Shown: one piece after another, positions 24,560-36,819 of the stretch
Position numbering within the stretch: position 1 is the first letter of the stretch
Layout: each line of letters starts with the position of its first letter
NCBI RefSeq assembly: GCF_002443255.2
Contig: NW_019211457.1
Coordinates: 21,463,497-21,527,496 of the forward strand
DNA length: 64,000 nucleotides
Source: Varroa destructor
Taxonomy: Eukaryota > Arthropoda > Arachnida > Mesostigmata > Varroidae
Direction of reading: 5' to 3'
Position numbers and translations under genes: made by a program
Notes under the pieces: model-generated
Database searches by the model: none
The model's input: only the letters and a program-made list of their open reading frames with translations
Told to the model about the DNA's origin: nothing

Positions 24560-27050
24560 ACATTTTCTTATTTATTATACTTACATATACGCATCGTTGC
24601 ATTCTCTGACCATTTGATTTTTTGTTTTTGGAAGACGAATTTTGTGGACTGCAGAAACGAAAATTCAAGAACAAATGTAAATCATTTACTTCTTCAGATG
24701 CTGATATAGCTTTGATGATATTCTACCTTATCTGAATCAAGACTTCTGAATTAATCTTAATTGTTTGGTTTCAGATTGTAAAAGAAGATGTGTAGAAGAG
24801 CACGCTTCGAGTTTCAGTTTGAAAACGAAATCAGCTATTCTCTAGAAAAACATTCTCGGTATTTTATCGTATTATTTGAGATTATTTCATAGGAAATATG
24901 TAAGTATAAGAAGCATATAAGAAATGTATAAGGTTAATTAGGTACGTACACGTCCCTAATAGGTCCGATGTCATAGCATCCATGATATGGTTACAACAAC
25001 AAGAATTATATTCCTACAATTAGAAAAGCAATCCTATAATTTGTACAAACCTTCTAGCGCTTTTATTATTAAGCACTACTTTCAAAGATCGTCGATTTCC
25101 AACTAAAGATATGCTTCGCTTAGATCGATTTAAGAAAAATATTGGTCTCCATTTACTTCAGAAAAAATGGGATGGGCATCGGGTTGTGGGGATCAAAAAG
25201 TGCTTCGTTTAGCCTAATGCTATATTCAGCACATAAATGTATTTAGCTTGATTCCTTCTGGATCACAGCGATAGATACTGCATAATCGGAACATTCTATC
25301 TTTGTTAACACGCCAAGACTGACAAGGCCTTCCATTTCTCTGGCTTAGGTAAAGAATAGTAAGACACAGAAATTAACATTGAGGGAGAATTTTGCTTTAT
25401 ATGCATTGATGCTCTTATTTCTGCGCAGTGTCTTCGTAGGAAATGAAGTTTGCAATTCTTTTATTCATGTGTCTTTTTTTTTGTTATTCGTGAAGAAGTT
25501 AAATACTTTATACGGAACTACCGGTCCTCCAAAGTGCCTCATCTTTCTATGACCATGCTGCATCTCAAGAAGCTCTGTTTTTGGTTCAGTTCCTAGCCTC
25601 AGCATGAACGTAATGAATCGTTCGCTACATCTATATTGCCTTATTTATTTATATGCATATATATAGTGCAATTGGATTCATGCAGGTGTGATCATATCAA
25701 GATCTCCCAATCTTTAGCAGTTATTATTTTAAAAGCCAACTCCTATTTTTGGATGCAAGTTGTTTCACGATATACTCGGGGTGTATCAGAACTTCGTGCT
25801 GTCGTGGCCTGTAGTTTCACGCATTGAATAGTTCGTCGACTTATATCCTACCGACTTATACCTTGATTTTTCCATCGCGCCTCTTTCTTGCGACCTTTTA
25901 TGACATATTGTATACGTATGTTTTTTGAAAAAAAATTTCTATTTCCAATGTAAACCACTACATCAAGTACGATGTATCGTCGGGGATTTTATATTGTGTG
26001 TTTTAGATCTAACATTTTAACGTCTGAAGTCGTTATAAGATTTCGAATTGTTTTAGCTACTTTCGTTACCTTATTTAGTGCTCTTAATTAAGAACTTATC
26101 GTGAAGGTGAAGGCCTTCACCTGTTGGATACTTTTGTTGTACGCCAGGTCTATAGCAACACTCTTCTAAGTATTTGATTGCGACCTAACGGATATCGTCG
26201 TGATCAAAATGATAGTTCACAACAAAATATTAGACATTTCATTTAATCAGCAGTTATGTTGATCATCTTAGCCAGCTTATGTCTCTTTTAAGATGTCTGT
26301 CTAAAATGTTCCGCCGTTATGATCGTCGCAACAAAACTGCAAGTAACGATATCTGTGAACAAACTGACAAGCTAGTTGCCCAAGGAACTGCAATAACACT
26401 TCTTTGACCTCCAGTTATATAGCTGAAGGGACCGTTTTGATGGTATGTATGACTTCAATTATTCCCGAACTTCCGCATCAAGCTTTGAAAATATGAATGA
26501 ATTTTATCGACGTTAGAGAGATTATAAAAACCCTATTTCATGATGTCCTCACGTCGATTAAACCATTTTTCGAATGTAAGATTATCTTCCTGGACATACG
26601 CAACAAAAAGGGAATGCACAATACGAGTTATTGCGAATTTTTCGGCGTCGGATGAGCTAATGACGTTCTCGAGTTATTCTGTAGGAATTCTGCTAAGGTG
26701 TCTTTCATAGTTTCACTTCTGCTGTAATTGAGGTGTTCTAGTGTTGAAGTTATTTACAGTTATTTTGTATCATCGCCTGAAGCAGTTTGTCGATCTGGTT
26801 TGGTAATAAAATTGAAGTGCCCGTCTTTTGTACTTATGTGTGAGTCCGTCAGTCGTTCATGGCCAATTGTTGTATATGCCTGTAGATTAGTTTTTGCCTA
26901 TATACAAAGTTCATTTTCAGCGTTGCGCGGCGATTGCTATACTGCTGATTTTATCAGCAATAATATAATAAATACATATTTACTATGTAAATATTACATG
27001 TAATAAAAAAATACATATTTACATGAAAAACGCAATCTGTATGTGCTTAT
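24560..27050. other. AT-rich stretch, nothing recognised
   Basis: It includes an 18-bp palindrome (26,105-26,122) and, at 26,943-26,959, a small hairpin TGCTGAT-TTT-ATCAGCA followed by two copies of AAATACATATTTAC. The minus strand left of the non-LTR relic was searched for a reverse-transcriptase YxDD core; none was seen. Confidence 0.5.
26105..26122. repeat. 18-bp perfect palindrome
   Basis: AGGTGAAGGCCTTCACCT is its own reverse complement without a loop. It may be a binding site for a dimeric protein or may be chance. Confidence 0.9.
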
Positions 27051-27054
27051 TGTT

Positions 27055-27960
27055 AGCTATCATGCACAGTATCGGTTTAAGAGACCCATTACTCCCAGTG
27101 CTCTTTCATGGGTGTAGGATCCGGCCTTTGAACACCCATCTGAAGAACGCACCTGTTGAAACCTATGAGTCCATCTTCTCTAACTTATTGTATAATTAGA
27201 ACATCAATAGTCTCACTAGCTCCTCTGGGCCTCCTTTCAGCCCACTGAACTCGGAGGCGATGTCAGTTTAAACCTTATCATCCTTCTCATCTTTTTATCT
27301 GACAACCAACACGCAAAAAGGATTGGCAATTCGAAATTGAAATACGATCATGTTGTAACCCAATATGCTTTCTCAGACTATCTCCTCTGATTCGCACTTA
27401 TTAATCTTCATCCATATCTCTTTCGTATCAGCAAGGCCTGCGATGTGTTTAAGTGTAGGTTGAATCCCAGAGTCCGCCTTTTTCCTCAAGAAGACACAGC
27501 GTTTTTGTAGTTTGTGCATGACCGTTTTGGTCGCTAGTTGAAAGTCCGACTAACCTTTGCAATTTTTACCACTACTTTCTTAACATTACCGTACGGGGTT
27601 CTTGGCGACTAGTTGTTGACCTCATCCATTCCTATTACGTAGCAATCCAACTGATCTCCGTTAGTATTAGGAAAAGCCAAAACACAGTCTACTTTTCCTT
27701 TCGCGTGCCTTTATGTTTCTCCTCTTAAAGAAATGTTGTATAAACTGCATTTCCATCAGATGCAGCATATCCCCTACCGAGAACATTCATATTCGATCCT
27801 TGCAACAATCAAATACTTTAGGCTGCTTTGGTCTTCCATCTCGGGGTTACGTTATGCACGTAGAAATGTCCTCCAGTCGTTGACCGTTTGAACCACAATG
27901 TTAGCGCCAAAATTTCGTTGCTTCAAAGTCGCTCCCCGTGCATTGGCTGACTGTGTTTTC
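27055..27960 (-). mobile_element. Non-LTR retrotransposon relic (endonuclease and reverse transcriptase fragments)
   Basis: Minus-strand frames read like a decayed APE-type non-LTR element of the RTE/CFDP2-like kind. At about 27,890-27,800, VNDWRTFLRA and MEDQSSLKYLIVARIEY correspond to the endonuclease start TWNVRTL...EM...LDVLGISE.RW. DGNAVY...EEKHKGT follows (normally G.ALYYSG..EHK.GV). Further on, EIWMKINKCESEEIV...ESILGY resembles the linker before the RT. At 27,260-27,180, IASEFSGLKGGPEELVRLL and then LYNKL match the RT block PAEFLKAGGPELVRLLTFLYNKIW. Multiple stops and frame changes are present. The catalytic YxDD region and 3' end are not visible. Precise clade needs a profile search. 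Confidence 0.6.
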
Positions 27961-28049
27961 AGTTTGGCAAACCGATTCGAAACAGCGACCATTTACTATA
28001 AGGCTCTAAGAAGACTACTGTAAGACAAACTATTTAGAACAATACATGT

Positions 28050-28290
28050 AATTTCCTTAGTTCGCTTTGTTTAATGCTGGTAGACGTAAGACCGTGGAGA
28101 TTGGCCTTAGGTTCGGACCGCATCTCTGCATGCCTACCCGGCAGCTATAACGCAGGGCATTCACCATTCTGCAGTGGCAAAAAGAATATCGGCAGATCAG
28201 CTGTTTTCGTGCTTTATGTCCAAACGGAATCACTGAATCACTATTCTTCTTGTGAGGCACTGAGGCACACAGGCTAAAGGCAGGGACAAC
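28050..28290. other. G+C-richer patch next to the retroelement relic
   Basis: Overlapping frames on both strands (67 codons each) with higher G+C. The minus strand has a good acceptor (TATTCTTTTTGCCACTGCAG) before a Cys-containing frame ending at 28,057. It could be a further part of the retroelement or a terminal exon; I cannot tell which. Confidence 0.3.
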
Positions 28291-28299
28291 TGAAATTTC

Positions 28300-31200
28300 A
28301 CTAATTTTCGAAAACGCTGAGTTAACGTGATCGTCCTCTGCTAAACCGAAACTAGAAGTTTGACGGATATGAACTGATCAATTTTCTCGAGACACATACA
28401 AATCGAAACTGTATTTCATGAATCCCCAATAATGTCAACAAAAGCCACCCGCATTCAATGTTGTATGCCTACTAAAGCTTGAAAAATAAACAACTTTGCA
28501 GCATAAGTATTTCACGAACTCTTAATAGTTGTTGAGCAATTTGCAAAAAATTATTTGTCAGAATTAAAGTTATGCCTCATAGGAAAATGAAACTTCATTA
28601 TGGAACAAGTAGCCGTCTAGTTCGACAATAATTTCAAGCGTACGTATCACTTCATCCTATGATGAAACTTTCAGCTCATGATGAAACAGCATTCCTGATG
28701 CGATCCACGTTGCACGATCATCTCGGCTCAGATAAAAACGAACATGGATAGACAAACAAAAGATAAACAAAGATATGGGCTCAGTTTTAGTAGTACAATG
28801 GAAATAGACAGGTAAATGTTTTTCATATTTACAAGTCGGATGTGAATGAGCGCAATCTTCCATTATTCTGTATGGTTTTTATACACAGGGCACAAAAATA
28901 GCTATGCGTACATTGAAGCCACTAGCACAGGTCACACATATTTATACCCGATATTTCATCGATCCTAGTAACTTTTTGTGGATTTCAGATAAATTTGGAC
29001 AAGAGTGTAGATGTCACAATCTCGTTTAATTAGCGCAAAAACCGCGGTAGATAAAGGTCATCTTTTTGTTGTATTTCGAAATATAAATAAATTGAAGAAT
29101 GCAAATTGTAATGCTTTATGTTAATGTTAAATAGGCGATAGTTAGCTAGAATATAATGTCGGTTTTTATGGTTACGAATTTTAAACTTTACCTATTTTGT
29201 CTTCGTGGCAATCCCTCTTGGAACACAACCATTAGACAACTCGAAAACTTGAGCGGTACCGGCGCAGGGTGGCTACCAAAAGAGAAGTTTTTTGGGTGAG
29301 CTAAAGGCGTTCCGCAATGTATTAAATGTGGCTAAGATACCTCATAAATATTCCTTTGTCGACTTCCAAAATAATTTCTTTCTGATGATTGGCAATAAAC
29401 GAAACCCACTAAGAAATTAATTCCTTGCATGACTTAGCTTAGACATGCTTACCTGTTTACTTGATACAGCGGCACAGGCAACTAGTTTTTTAAGAGTAAT
29501 AATGTTGAAAAAATTTTAGCGGTTACGAAAGAAATTGTTATCAAATCTCACAATAAATGGAAACTTAAATGAGACACCCTAAACCATTTGATCACAAGCC
29601 ATTACCCCACTACAATGCAGGCTTATTTTTAAATCGCGGAATTAAACGTTCTCTATGTAGCCCTCTCACTCTGATTTACACTTTATGCTGCGCAGTTTTA
29701 CTTAATTTGATAATTAAGTAAAAAATTGCATGCAATATTTCGCCATTTCACATTTCTGCAGCTACCAAAGAAAATAACACGTATATTTCAGTTAACTGTT
29801 TATTTATTATTACAGAGAAACCCACGTAGCCCTGTACTTACAACATAATAAGTAGGAAAACATACGTCATACAAAGCCGTACAACCAAAAGGAGCCAAAG
29901 GATTTAATTTCAAATTCTCTGTTTTAGTTCTGGCAGTTAAGAAACAAAATTGGAGCTTAAATTGCCATACCATGTTAACATTAATAGCGCGCTTCGTTTG
30001 TTTTAGGAAGGGATACTCAGACAGAACCATATTTCTCATATTCATTCAGTCGCTTTTTTTGGCACAATTTCTCTCCAATATCAATTCGATGCTCGTTTCG
30101 TCCTTCTGCATCGCCTTCTCTGCGTTCGCACCCAACAATTGCAACTGCGATCGTTGTAAACTTCAATAAGTACTATTATATAACAACACAGATACATGCG
30201 AAGGATTACTGTTTGTGATACCTATGGCACCGGCAAGAATAGGTGAGTGGGAAGCGGCGAAAGTATGGTAACAAATTCGTAAAGGTGAAGTTCTAATCGC
30301 ACCTAATTTAGGCCGCAGCGTAAGTTAGAACTTAGCTTATAGCACAAATGGGCACAGTTCTTCTTGATATGCTGCGCTATTTGGAAAGCTTACGTTATCC
30401 CCGACGGTTGCGTTGGCCGAATTTAATACGCTACGGTCTATTTGCATAGTTGCAAACTGAGCGAATAATGGCGTACAACATTTGTTATTACTTGACTACA
30501 GCAAGATCAATTATATAACAGAAAATATAGATCTAGTAATGCACTACTTTACAGTTCCGTGTAAACTTTGTGATTTACATCGCAACAAGTTTCAGACATT
30601 TTGGATATTTTGGTATAGATAGATTGCTACCACTCCAAGTGTGTAAGTACCGAAGAGCGGATCATTTAGAAACTAAACTTAGATATTTAATAGTTCTAAA
30701 TATATTTAATAATTCTAAGCCAAAAAAGGACATATCATTTGACCTGAAATAAAATTGAAGTTTTCATCATTTTCTATGGTTTCTAAACTAACAAACCAGA
30801 GAGTAATGGTCTTATATACATAATATTAAGTTTTAACGGTAGTTCTTCATCGATGTCGTCCTATTTATTATGCTAGAACTGTTGTATCGTATACACTCTA
30901 TCAAAAAGTTGCCTGCTGCAATAGCTTACGTCAAAAAAAGTACGGTCACTTTGTTAGTAATCGCAGGAACAAATTTGTGCAATAAAAAGGGCAATAAATA
31001 TATTAATGCATGCTTTAAAAAGTTGATTTTTACAACAGACATAATAAAGTAAAGAATTCTAAAACGTGTTTGCCAGATGTGGATCCACAACAGTTCTTTC
31101 GTCAGGGGGGCATTCTCTGTAAAGTTAACTAATTGTACTTCTTTTTTTTACTTTCTTTTTTTAACACGACACTTACGTACATCAAAATTGATTCCTTATT

Positions 31201-34200
31201 CTAAAATATTCGCTGTTGCGGTGCATACCTTTGCGCGTAATTTGCAAACATAAATGTAATTGTGACAACGAAAGCAACTGCAATTGGTGAATTAGATTAG
31301 TTGCTGGTAAGCATCATACAAATATCACACGTTTTCGTCGACTTTAGAGAGTACCCTTACCCACTACTTGTATGTTCAAAGTTTGGGAGCAAGACATCAA
31401 TTCTCGTTGTGTAAGTTTCATCTTTCTTTTTATCTTGTGTCGGTCTGCGATTGGCCTTATGATACTAGAACATTCTTCATTTCCAGTAAGTGCCCTCAGG
31501 ATTCTGCTCATCGTTTCACAATAGTTCTTCCTATAACTGTGAATTTTACACAAAAGCATATTCGACAACATCAATACAGTGACAAGCCATCCAATTTATT
31601 TGCACATGTAATATATAGTCCCTTTAAGGAAACCTCGAAGCGTCGAGTTTCTCTGTTGAGCTAAAAATTATATAAAAAGCTAAAGCTGGGACTTGATAAA
31701 ATAACTGACAACAGGACAGGGGATATACTCCCTTTAGAAGTGCAGAGTTCGGAAAGCAACTGAAACTAACAAATAAGCGTTAATAAGAAAAAAATATAAT
31801 TTATAGAATAGTACCTGACGTTGAGTAACATTAGGTAATATGAATCGCGATGCGAAAAAGAACAACTGGAGAGCGTAGTCCCATTCACGGGTATACGTAA
31901 GCTGAAAACAATAGTAGAAATTGACTATAGTAGGCATTCTTGTCTAGCTGACATTGTGACGACACGTAGGGGATCAAGAATAAATAGCATTGGAGTCCTA
32001 CTTCCTCCATGAGTCAGCAAAACGGATAAATCGAATCTGCTTATATATACGAGACGCCGCTACTACCAACTAAACTTCTTCACCAAGAAACCATTATATT
32101 GACGAAAGGAATTTTGATCACCACTGGCAGATTGAACGCCGAATGCTGTTAAACCATAGTAAGTTTATTTTGACAGACAAGGAAGTAAGCAAAAGCGTAT
32201 GTCGTAAGGTTCACCGGTAACTAGATTCTTAATCAGTCCTCAAGAAACCGAAAATTCATTCTTTTGGACTCGTTTTTGCGTTCTATTCGATCGCGTAATT
32301 TCTAAATGTAATCACCGCATAACATTATGATTCAATTTGCTAGCAGTTTACGTACTTACTAAATGAACATTTGCTCTTCAATGTAATAAAAAAGCCCTTA
32401 TCGAAAATAGTAGCAGCTAGCTTAATCAGGCAAATTCTACTCAGGAACCGGTTACAGTTGGACGATCGCTGTTTAGCAAAATATTTATACTACAATCACA
32501 ACACCTAAATTCTGTTTCATGCTTTACAGATATTTAAAAAAAGAAGACCTTTTAAAAAGCAAAAAAGGAAGCAATATTTCTATGTAAATTCAGTAAGAAC
32601 CTCATATCTGCTATCCCATCTTTTGACGCATAAAGTCAGTTTACAAGATTACAGCGCCGCCATAATACATTAAACTAATTGAAAATCAGAGAATCATAAC
32701 AGTTTTTTCCGTTTTTGCTTATTTCCATTTTTTCATAATATTTTAAAAAATGTTTAAATGCTGTCAAACTAATCTTGAGAGAATGTACCTAATGAAAGGA
32801 AGCAAAATTGCTGCGAGTGAGCGCCGTAAACTTTACTAACGAGTGCTGTTGGTTTCACTTGTAACAACCACGCTTGTAGGTATCGACAATCCATATGTTC
32901 GATGTTCACCTGCACCTTCCATCGGTAGAAAAAGGTAGACAAACGTTAGGGTGTCTCTCCGGAATCTTATCGTGGAACTAAGTTACACAGATTTAGCCAC
33001 AATGCACGTGACTCTCAGGCAAAAGCTTCTCAAATATGTAAACTGTTCAACAGGAGGACCCAATTACCCATTTTAGAAACTTATTGCTTAAGACCCATCC
33101 CATACTGTGTAAACTGCATGTATACCATTTTAAATAATTCAAAGGGCTACCTAAGAATTACATAAGAATATGGGTAAAAAGCAATACGGCGGGCTCACGC
33201 TTTTAAAAGAGTCTCATGACAAAGACTACGAATATTGCCTAGTAAGAGTTACCAAAGATGCGATGAACTAATAGAGTCATCGTTAGACACTATTTCAGGT
33301 AAAAAAGATGAATGCCTAGCATAATATCTTATACCCATAATTCTTTGTAATACTTTGCTACAAGCAACAAAAGAGTACAAACACTGTTTACACTTCCACC
33401 TGTGTATAAAGCAAGATCAAATACAAAATCAATCACAACAAATTAAATCAGTATTTATAATGATCAGGCACTGCAAAGCTACCTAAGATCCGATCATAAT
33501 CACTCCTCTTTTTTTTTCTAATCTATTTACGCTATTAAAAAGTTTCGTGAGTACGACATTTTCCAGTTTTTCAAAAGCTTGGAATTTGAAAGTGAAGACT
33601 TGACTTGTTTTAAGTGTGATCAATTCGCCAAACTTAAATTATCTAAAGCAACAATGTTTTCACTAATTACCTTCGGTATTTCGAACTTATTAATATAGAA
33701 AAGGCGAGAAGGAGCTGGAAATGAACTTTTAAGATGGCACACAGAATGCCTAAACTAGACCTAGGATTTATTCTAACTTCGGCGATCGCTATTGTAACTA
33801 CCGGCGCCTGATGTATTTTCTCTGTCCTTCCATGTTTTGTTCTAAAGCACGTATTGCGACTTACTATATTGTCCAATAAACAGAAAATAGACTTTGGAGA
33901 GATATTTTATGAATGTCAGAAAAAGAAAATCAGGAAAAAAGTCATACAGTTGATAGTTTCAGGGAGAATTTGGGATAAAAATATACAGCGTCGAGTCCCT
34001 TAATTATTTTGATAAAAATATTTAGAGGAAAAATTGAAAATGTACTCAGATAACAAAACGTGCTTCATAGCAGCACTTTTCCTGGTGTCTAAAGTAATTT
34101 TATTGAATTTAACTTGTATTCGTAGTGACGTATACTTCCGATACACCTTTTTTAGGCGATTAACAAAGAAATTTTAATCTTTTTTTAATAAAAGCAAAAA

Positions 34201-36330
34201 CATTCCTAACCACTTGCGTATTTGAACGAAAAAAATAAAATAGGATATTGCCAGTGTGTACTGGTTAGCGCGAACGAGTTTCTACGAACACCTTCATTTG
34301 GTATAATTATCTAGGCACTTCGTTTACTATTTAACATTAATTAATTCAGTCGGTAACAAGTTTTTACTCATTGGATATCACCTGAAAAGGCTTTGGGAAG
34401 GCACAGTGAACCTCGGATCTTGAGAGGCTTGCAGGCATAAATGATTAAAAGGTCGCTATGTCCATCCGAGACAACTAATATAACTTTATCAGAAAGGGAA
34501 AATCTAAGTCATGCATAGATAAACGATAAATATTTACATAAATGAACTTATTAATGAAATCTACTAACATTTCCATTTAAGATTTATCAAAACATGCCAC
34601 ACATGCTGATAGTATCCGAATCAGATTGTAACAAGACTTATGATTGTTACGGACATGATGTAAAGTCAAAAAATGTAAAAACACCTCTATGTTTATCATA
34701 CTCCGCGCTAATGTATTTAAAGCGAAAATAACCTAAATAACAACAATACACATTTCGTGAAATACGTGTATAAAAATATGTAGCGCTTCGCACATGAAAA
34801 GTTGGTCTCCGAGCTCTCTGGATATTTTAAAATATAGAAAAAAGGATTTAGATGAATATATAAATACCAGTCTGAAATCGGGACTTCATGTATTGTGCAG
34901 GTTAGACGGCAATTCAACTATTGAGTAAGGCGCTTAGTCACAAGCTAATTCCACTAATTTACATGCTAGGGTGATGTAGTCCTACAAGATTATCTTGTAG
35001 TGGTAGTCTCAGTGCACTGGTGGTCTCAGATATGAGAAGCAAAAACGATAACAGCGTCAGCTGAACATTAACTAATCGCTGAAGAGAGGCTCTTTGAAAC
35101 AACGGGGGCTGTCGTTGACATCAAAGGTAGCCTTTTTTTTTAGAAAGTATTAGCTAGGACCCAGTTTAAAGTTGTGAATAGTAGCGAAATTCTAAAGTGT
35201 TGCTGAATTATCGGACGATAACCTCATTTTTATTGAGTGGTGCTGCAAACAAACGTGTTGAATCATAACGTTAACTTGCATAGGTAACTACATTTAATCT
35301 AATAAATCAAGTACATAAGTTAAACGTCTCACGTTATTCGCGTGCGTGCAAAAAGATTTATTTCATATAAAATAAGTTGTTTCCCATGCATATTTATCTC
35401 GAAACTTATGTCTAAAAAACTAAGTTGAAGACATAGCAAGCACTTATAGATACAGAAAAAGTTGACATTATCGAACGAACAGTCATTTCGTCTAGCATAT
35501 ATAGTTGTATTGAGAACAGTGGTAATCAAATTCTCGAATGTAACAACCATTAACACGTCAAGCATTAAACACTAAATCAAGTGGTTTTATTCATGTTTAG
35601 CAAACTGTGTCCACCAAATTACAGCAGCAATATAGGAAAAGGCCAAATCTAGACAAAAATTTTCAATCACTGAGCGACACCTCAGTGCCGGCTCTTTTAC
35701 TGATATGAGCCAAGATAGCAAAATTCGATTCGCAAGTTTTTAGGAGCACCAATAGACCTACACAGCACATGTCCCTTATTTCTTGATGAATTATAAAAAT
35801 CAAGCAAACGGATCAAACTGAGTTTGGCTTAACTTTCTATTATAATTTATATGTAAAAGGTAATCTCAACTAAATGACTTTCCAAACTTCGATTACATGA
35901 AAAAAGTGAAGTGTCGAAATTTTAAATGACAAATTGAAGCACGCCGTGATTTGTCGACTCGATCACTGTTTGAAAATCAGTTCTCAGTTTGAATCGTGTC
36001 GTTCAGATCATTTCAAGGAAAGTAATTTATGATAGGAGGAACGGCTAGCTATGAAAGTGTTCGGAATCCGTTATCGAAGCAAGTGCTAAGCAGGGAGAGC
36101 TTCTCGTGAGCCATGTAACTCGAGACTTCATCGAATCAAACAAGGTTAACAGCGTCTAATGCATGTAACAGGAAATGTTCAAAAGTGTCCTGCTTGAAAT
36201 TAATAGGTTAGCGGTTGGAAGACGCATAACCAATTATTGTCGTAAAACACCTTTACAAGTCGTCCCCGCAAACGACTGCGCTTGATGATGCTACTTCATG
36301 AAGCAAACACTCGAACGAAAACATAACTAC
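28300..36330. other. Long AT-rich stretch, nothing recognised
   Basis: Only short frames and scattered splice-like sites occur. At 30,196-30,242 an ATG frame runs into a GTGAGT donor, and at 31,371 another ATG frame contains donor-like GTAAGT. Neither has a partner exon or a recognisable sequence. One short palindrome lies at 34,982-35,000. Confidence 0.5.
34982..35000. repeat. 19-base palindrome CTACAAGAT-T-ATCTTGTAG
   Basis: Exact 9-base arms around a single T. It is followed by two similar words, GGTAGTCTCAG and GGTGGTCTCAG. Confidence 0.85.
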
Positions 36331-36334
36331 CTTA

Positions 36335-36815
36335 TTTTGTCGATTCGGTGCAAACGTTATTATATTTTGAGTTGTCGGGAAAGCATTGACAGTTTGTAAG
36401 CTGAAATTAAAGCGACTATTTCTTATGTTTTACAATAATACTATTTTACTATTTATCTAACTATATCATGATTACATAACTGTAGAACTTCTGCTTTCCA
36501 GTCTCACCAAACACGTAGTATCGCCTTCTCTGGCACCAGTTCAGGCTTTGCCACAGACTGTGGAGCATTCTTTTCATTTACACACTGTAGTTGTATCCAT
36601 TTTTCATCCCCTGTAGTCAACGGCTTTAGTAATGGCTTGATGTCGTTGCATTTTTGTAGAGCTTCGCGTATGTAAATAATCGAGGATAATAATAAATCGA
36701 GTAATTTTTTTGCATCCATTTGTACGGCGCCCGGGGTTAAAGCTTTTTTTTTTGTAGCCAGCTTCCTTTAAACGATTTAAAACTGTGTAGTGATAGGTGT
36801 TTGGTTATATTAAAT
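36335..36815 (-). mobile_element. Mariner transposase relic (copy 2) with large internal deletion
   Basis: Minus frames give TVLNRLKEAGYKKK, KKLLDLLLSSIIYIREALQK and CNDIKPLLKPLTTGDEKWIQ (first catalytic Asp in TGDEKW). NEKNAPQSVAKPELVPEKAI and LRVW*DWK follow (normally LLCVWWDWKG). The conserved WVPHEL block is replaced by unrelated residues. After VLQL the rest of the transposase, including the second and third catalytic Asp, is missing, and the sequence joins 3' non-coding DNA near 36,440. That part (about 36,340-36,440) resembles the 3' end of copy 1 at 12.69-12.79 kb, for example TTGACAGTTTGTAAGCTGAA beside CTGACAGTTTTTAAGCTCAA. Both are therefore one family, and copy 2 is an internally deleted member. 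Confidence 0.82.
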
Positions 36816-36819
36816 ACGC

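Noticed and set aside
26700..27050. Search for the catalytic YxDD part of the non-LTR relic
   Set aside because: No such motif in the three minus frames; the relic appears truncated or too decayed there.
30192..30242. Short frame YMRRITVCDTYGTGKN ending at a GTGAGT donor
   Set aside because: Acceptor lacks a pyrimidine tract and no partner exon was found; donors of this quality occur by chance every few kilobases.
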